A DNA stretch of 29,956 bases, taken from positions 1,502-31,457 of the forward strand of contig DDII01000072.1 in assembly GCA_002338445.1 (NCBI GenBank). The letters run 5' to 3'. Below, piece after piece: positions 26,643-29,956 of this stretch (position 1 is its first letter; every line of letters starts with the position of its first letter). The translations under genes and the position numbers were made by a program. Origin of the DNA: Cellvibrionales bacterium UBA1854 (GTDB taxonomy: Bacteria > Pseudomonadota > Gammaproteobacteria > Pseudomonadales > Porticoccaceae). The notes under the pieces were generated by a model. It was not told the origin of the DNA. It did no database searches and saw only the letters and a list, made by a program, of their open reading frames with translations.

Positions 26643-27419
26643 TTGTTGACCTGTTTTAGACCCTGTATAGACCTACACGAGGGCAAAGTGCGCCAGATTG
26701 TGGGCTCCAGCTTATTGAAAGGCGCTACGCAGATAAATCATACAAGTGATTGTGATGCCTCATATTTTGCTTCGCTATATCGTGAAAAAGGACTATCCGG
26801 TGGACATGTAATTTCGCTTGGCGATAACAATCAAAAACAAGCAATGGCTGCATTAGGTGCGTACCGTGGTGGTTTGCAATACGGTGGAGGCGTCACAGCT
26901 GAAAATGCTCAGCAATATCTGGAGGCTGGCGCATCACATGTAATCGCAACATCATATTTAGTAGATAAACATCGGTTTTGTTGGGAGCGCTTAGAGCAAC
27001 TCAAAAAAGAGGTTGGGAAAGAGCACTTAGTAATTGATTTAAGTTGCCGAAAAACAAGTGCCGGGTGGGTCGTAGCATCAAATCGGTGGCAAACATTAAC
27101 GAAAATAATGTTGACTGAAAAAACAATATTGGAGTTGCAAGAAAACTGTAATGAATTCCTCATACACGCTGCTGATGTAGAGGGAAAGCAATCGGGAATG
27201 GACGAGCAATTAATTAAGTTTTTGGGGCAGCATTGCGACATCCCTACGACTTATGCGGGGGGAGCCAGTAGTCTCAGTGATTTGGACAGGGTAGCAAAAT
27301 TATCAAACAAAAAACTCGATCTCACCATTGGCAGTGCTCTGGATATTTTTGGAGGATTAAGCGTAACCCTTGAAGATTGTATTTCATGGAATCGTTCAAA
27401 CAAAAATCATAAAATCTGA
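26643..27419 (+). CDS. hisA: HisA, eukaryotic type (ProFAR isomerase)
   Basis: HisA isomerises ProFAR to PRFAR, the fourth step of histidine synthesis. This 258-residue TIM barrel follows the eukaryotic (yeast HIS6-like) subfamily rather than the usual bacterial one: FRPCIDLHEGKVRQIVG at the start, SGGHVISLG, GLQYGGGV, ASHVIATSY, LVIDLSCR, FLIHAADVEGKQSG, TYAGGASSLSDL and TIGSALDIFGG. Both catalytic aspartates are present (D10 and D132), and both phosphate-binding loops look intact. The start is TTG at 26643 or 26646; GAGAG at 26635-26639 fits the second better, and an ATG at 26625 is closed by a stop. No other his gene is present. It converges on the TonB receptor gene. Confidence 0.92.
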   Translation: MLTCFRPCIDLHEGKVRQIVGSSLLKGATQINHTSDCDASYFASLYREKGLSGGHVISLGDNNQKQAMAALGAYRGGLQYGGGVTAENAQQYLEAGASHVIATSYLVDKHRFCWERLEQLKKEVGKEHLVIDLSCRKTSAGWVVASNRWQTLTKIMLTEKTILELQENCNEFLIHAADVEGKQSGMDEQLIKFLGQHCDIPTTYAGGASSLSDLDRVAKLSNKKLDLTIGSALDIFGGLSVTLEDCISWNRSNKNHKI

Positions 27420-27522
27420 TCCATTGAAGCAACAGCTCTATTAAATGAGCGAGACTTTATAACTCATAAGTTTCTGCGAACAAACCTTGCCACAAAGGTG
27501 TCATTGTAACAGCGGATCTAGC

Positions 27523-29637
27523 TTACCAACGAGCTTCGAGCCCAAGGGCAATTTGGCGTGGAATACCTGGGAAGTAGCGCAATCCGGAAAATGACGTATA
27601 ATCAGCTCGTGTAGCATATTTTTGGTTTGTTAAGTTTTTTATTCTCACAAAAAGGTGGAGGGCAGGCAGGATGCTGTAACTTCCTCTAACATTAACCAAG
27701 GAATGTCCGTCGTAGCTGTATAAATTTTCAGGATCCAGATAGTATTTCCCCACTCTCGTCCACTCAAACTCCACATTAATTTTCGTGGTCGGTGAGAGCA
27801 GCAAGCGAGCTCCCCCAAACCAGCGTGGTGCAGTATCAATATCGTTGTCTATTATACTTGTTAGATTCTTTGTATCGCTGTCTGGATCATATGGGTTATT
27901 TGTATATTTATGAATGGCATAGGTTCCAGAAAGAGAAACACTCAAGTATTTGGATAATGAGTGTACAAAATCGATTTCGGCACCTTGGTGTGAGGAAGAG
28001 CCTCCACTAACATTGAAGTAATTTGAATCCCGAAATATGATGTTGTTCTTATCCATGGCGTACATCGAAAGGTTGTAAGCAGTAGACGAAAGACGTCCTT
28101 TTATCCCCACTTCAAAGCTACTACTCTCCTCAGACGCCAGATCGGCAATCTCTTGTCCTCTCTGTAGGCGGTAGATTTCAGTCCCCTGAGGTGCACGAAA
28201 GCTATCAGCAACCCGAAAATACAGCAACAAACTATCATCAAGTGTATAGCTTACATTCAAGTCAACAGAAGTGTTGTTATAGTTATTGACACCACTGTTC
28301 GGTCTGCTATATCGGCACCCGCCAAAACCGCAGGGGGTCCCATCATCTCGTGATCGCCCACTACGCATACGGTTCTGATAGTCATATTTCATCTCTTCAT
28401 AACGACTCCCTAAGGCGGCAGAAATAGTATCCGTTAAGTCTTTTCTAATCTGAAAAAAAGGAGCTATTTGCCTCGCATCTACCGTGTAGTCATAATGCTT
28501 GCCAATCGGGACAGTAGCTTGCAAAAAAGCAGAGCCAGATGTTTCCGCGAATTGCGTTTGCTTCAAATATGCCTTCGTAAATTCAGCATCGACTCCAATT
28601 GAAAAATCGACGATATCGGACAAATTTCCGGATGAGTATATCTGTAGTCCAAGGCTCTTTTGGCCGTTTTCCTCTAGAGGTTTGCCGGGTAAGAAGTGTT
28701 GTAAAAACTCCATCTCGGTATATCTGACATACGGCTTCACGCTCAATTCACCTTTATTTGAGCCGAAGGTGAAGCGGCTCCAGACACGCGCCGCTTTAGC
28801 ATCTCTGAATGCCTCAGGATTAGGATTTGAAAGCGCAACAGATTCATCCTTATAAGCCTCCAACCCAGTTATATACCCTGCAGTTTCTTGGTTTAAATTA
28901 CTTAAGGTTGTCCCGGTTTCGACAGAATATTTGGGTCGCTCGTAATAATGACGAACGGAAACCTTTTGTTGATCATAACCAGAATCGGTCCGATAACCTT
29001 TGTATCCTGCAAACGTTCCGGCAAAGACTACAGGACTCTCCCCACCAGAGTTTACTGTAAATTTTAAGCGATTTGACCCACTCTTCATTCGCTCTAACGT
29101 TGCGGTATTCATAGAGGCCCTATCGGGAGTTATGACATTTATGACTCCATGAAGTGCATTTGACCCGTGTATCGAAGTGCCCGCACCTTTCAGTACCTCA
29201 ATCTGGGATGCTACCTCTGTGTGTGCCTCGAAAAGCTCATTTAGATTACAAAATCCTGCAGCACGAAGAGAAATGCCATCCTCCTTCACGAGAAGCCCAC
29301 CGCAGCCACCTGGACCCGTGAATACGGGAGATCTGATTGCGGGGAGATACTCTTGCCCGCTGCCTCGTTGAAAGTTAACACCTGCTAGCCTGTTAAGAGA
29401 CTGCTGAATGTGTTCATGCCCCACAGTTAACAAAGCTTCAGAGTCTAGCGTGGCCACACTCGCGTTGATATCCATAACTTCTGTCGGCACTCTATCTGCC
29501 ACTGTAACGATATGTTCGATAATTGGAAATTCGCTTTCTACTTCAAAACTATCAACAACCTCGGCGAAAGTAAATTGTCCATTAAAAGTAACGTGGACCA
29601 ACAAAAGTGTTGACGAAAAAAAACGTGCGTAAGTCAC
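27523..29637 (-). CDS. TonB-dependent outer-membrane receptor
   Basis: A 704-residue outer-membrane receptor. It has a signal peptide of about 25 residues (cleavage near TFA/EVV), a candidate TonB box (EHIVTVAD, about residues 41-48) and a plug domain (about 55-175). The plug has the typical SQIEVLKGAGTSIHGSNALHGVINVIT segment, noted here by its ends only. A 22-strand barrel region follows, with NLTNQKYATRADY and a terminal aromatic residue (LEARW). The plug has a cysteine-containing GGCGGLLVKEDGISLRAAGFC loop. The transported substrate cannot be read from sequence. The start is GTG at 29637, with GAGGA twelve bases upstream. No Fur box or cobalamin riboswitch was recognised upstream. Confidence 0.9.
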   Translation of the reverse strand: MTYARFFSSTLLLVHVTFNGQFTFAEVVDSFEVESEFPIIEHIVTVADRVPTEVMDINASVATLDSEALLTVGHEHIQQSLNRLAGVNFQRGSGQEYLPAIRSPVFTGPGGCGGLLVKEDGISLRAAGFCNLNELFEAHTEVASQIEVLKGAGTSIHGSNALHGVINVITPDRASMNTATLERMKSGSNRLKFTVNSGGESPVVFAGTFAGYKGYRTDSGYDQQKVSVRHYYERPKYSVETGTTLSNLNQETAGYITGLEAYKDESVALSNPNPEAFRDAKAARVWSRFTFGSNKGELSVKPYVRYTEMEFLQHFLPGKPLEENGQKSLGLQIYSSGNLSDIVDFSIGVDAEFTKAYLKQTQFAETSGSAFLQATVPIGKHYDYTVDARQIAPFFQIRKDLTDTISAALGSRYEEMKYDYQNRMRSGRSRDDGTPCGFGGCRYSRPNSGVNNYNNTSVDLNVSYTLDDSLLLYFRVADSFRAPQGTEIYRLQRGQEIADLASEESSSFEVGIKGRLSSTAYNLSMYAMDKNNIIFRDSNYFNVSGGSSSHQGAEIDFVHSLSKYLSVSLSGTYAIHKYTNNPYDPDSDTKNLTSIIDNDIDTAPRWFGGARLLLSPTTKINVEFEWTRVGKYYLDPENLYSYDGHSLVNVRGSYSILPALHLFVRIKNLTNQKYATRADYTSFSGLRYFPGIPRQIALGLEARW

Positions 29638-29768
29638 TTTACTATGTAATCCTCAAGCTCAATTATGTTAATTCGTTAGCCTACAAAAGCTGTCTTTGAC
29701 ACTTCTCAACGCCCTAAGTACGTAATGTGGAAATGCTTGTTGGATTCGAAACCGGCAGTTTCTAGGAA
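29638..29768. promoter_or_regulatory. Leader of the TonB receptor gene, no clear motif
   Basis: This 131-base gap follows an intrinsic terminator, so it should contain the TonB receptor promoter on the minus strand. Candidate elements are weak: a TTGAGA near 29713 has no good -10 at 17 bases, and CATAAT lies near 29665 without a matched -35. I saw no Fur-box dyad and no known riboswitch core. Confidence 0.35.
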
Positions 29769-29956
29769 CTAAAAAAAACCAGCCATGCTTACCGAAATAT
29801 CGGCTAGGTGATCCCGACCGTATGCTACTATTCCCAAACTTCGAATCGACGATGGAGAAACATCCTCGCTTAGCCAGTCGCTCGAGCCTACAAAGTTTCT
29901 GAAGGGTATTCGAATTGTTTTCCATTTGTCGGTAGTATCAAAGCTGGCTTGGTAGT
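29769..29956 (-). CDS. CIA30-domain protein, 3' end only
   Basis: An open minus-strand frame enters from the right edge and runs 61 codons to TAG at 29769-29771. Its text matches the C-terminal half of the CIA30 family (PF08547, related to complex I assembly factor NDUFAF1): YQASFDTTDKWKTIRIPF, a variable loop, SPSSIRSLGIVAYGRD, then a final beta strand ending GFF. Many bacterial members are uncharacterised and may be periplasmic carbohydrate-binding-like beta-sandwiches; function is not assigned. The start and any signal peptide lie outside the window. Another 85-codon frame over the same bases (29668-29925) is a shadow. An intrinsic terminator overlaps its last codons. Confidence 0.75.
   Translation of the reverse strand, partial: YQASFDTTDKWKTIRIPFRNFVGSSDWLSEDVSPSSIRSLGIVAYGRDHLADISVSMAGFF
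29771..29808 (-). terminator. Intrinsic terminator overlapping the end of the CIA30 gene
   Basis: On the minus strand CCTAGCC (29802-29808) pairs with GGCTGG (29779-29784), with one bulged T, around a 17-base loop. It is followed directly by eight T residues (29771-29778). The stem and loop are inside the coding region and the TAG stop uses the last T of the run. An alternative small hairpin, CCGA/TCGG, lies within the loop region. Confidence 0.65.

Noticed and set aside
29701..29760. tRNA-like GGTTTCGAATCC segment before the TonB receptor
   Set aside because: No acceptor or anticodon arms fit around it; the resemblance to a T arm is chance.
29638..29768. Cobalamin riboswitch or Fur box before the TonB receptor gene
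   Set aside because: No B12-box core and no Fur dyad of acceptable match could be found on the minus strand.
29668..29925. 85-codon minus-strand frame starting ATG at 29925
   Set aside because: The other minus frame over the same bases (to TAG at 29769) matches the CIA30 family, so this frame is a shadow; its product resembles nothing.

Overview
This window is a stretch of gammaproteobacterial chromosome, moderately AT-rich, most likely from a free-living marine or aquatic relative of the Pseudomonadales/Cellvibrionales. The evidence is gene order. uvrC-pgsA-tRNA-Cys, the mltD-gloB / yafS-rnhA-dnaQ divergon, and tig-clpP-clpX-lon-hupB-ppiD are all classical gammaproteobacterial blocks. The arrangement of dusA and tal next to an RssB/RssC-type regulatory pair and mlaA (vacJ) recalls Pseudomonas. 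The lineage below class level is inference. No insertion sequence, prophage, CRISPR array or rRNA is present.

Layout. (1) 1-2581, minus strand: uvrC, pgsA and the 5' part of a tRNA-Cys that runs off the left edge. (2) 2582-3049: a gene-free divergent region. (3) 3050-5442, plus strand: dusA, tal and a TerB-like gene, packed 2-3 bases apart. (4) 5439-7872, minus strand: mlaA, a phosphatase regulator (RssB-like) and its anti-sigma-antagonist-like partner (RssC-like). (5) 8023-13964, minus strand: yafS-like methyltransferase, rnhA, dnaQ and hrpA, tightly spaced. (6) 14040-16477, plus strand: gloB and mltD. (7) 16531-24929, minus strand: tRNA-Leu(UAG), tig, clpP, clpX, lon, hupB and ppiD, the protein-quality-control block, with a strong promoter and an intrinsic terminator around hupB. 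(8) 24930-26020: a 1.1-kb stretch with no convincing protein gene. (9) 26021-27419, plus strand: a flavin-reductase-domain protein and a eukaryotic-type HisA. (10) 27523-29956, minus strand: a TonB-dependent receptor and the 3' end of a CIA30-domain gene that enters from the right edge.

How the genes work together. The left and centre hold DNA repair and replication fidelity (uvrC, dnaQ, rnhA), tRNA modification (dusA), RNA metabolism (hrpA), envelope lipid transport and synthesis (mlaA, pgsA) and cell-wall remodelling (mltD). Blocks 6-7 also hold detoxification (gloB) and a chaperone-protease series: trigger factor at the ribosome, ClpXP and Lon in the cytoplasm, and PpiD at the periplasmic face of the inner membrane.

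Most of the window is ordinary core genome. Points worth a second look are: a HisA of the eukaryotic type standing outside any his operon; a DusA whose catalytic cysteine position is alanine; a CIA30-domain gene whose stop codon directly abuts the U-tract of an intrinsic terminator; a hairpin over the clpX ribosome-binding site; and two isolated, very strong Shine-Dalgarno sequences in front of tiny reading frames in the two large gaps. I did not find a convincing new multi-gene system. Many starts are non-ATG (dusA, rssB, mlaA, mltD, hupB, hisA, TonB receptor), so several start calls below rest on Shine-Dalgarno position and family N-termini.
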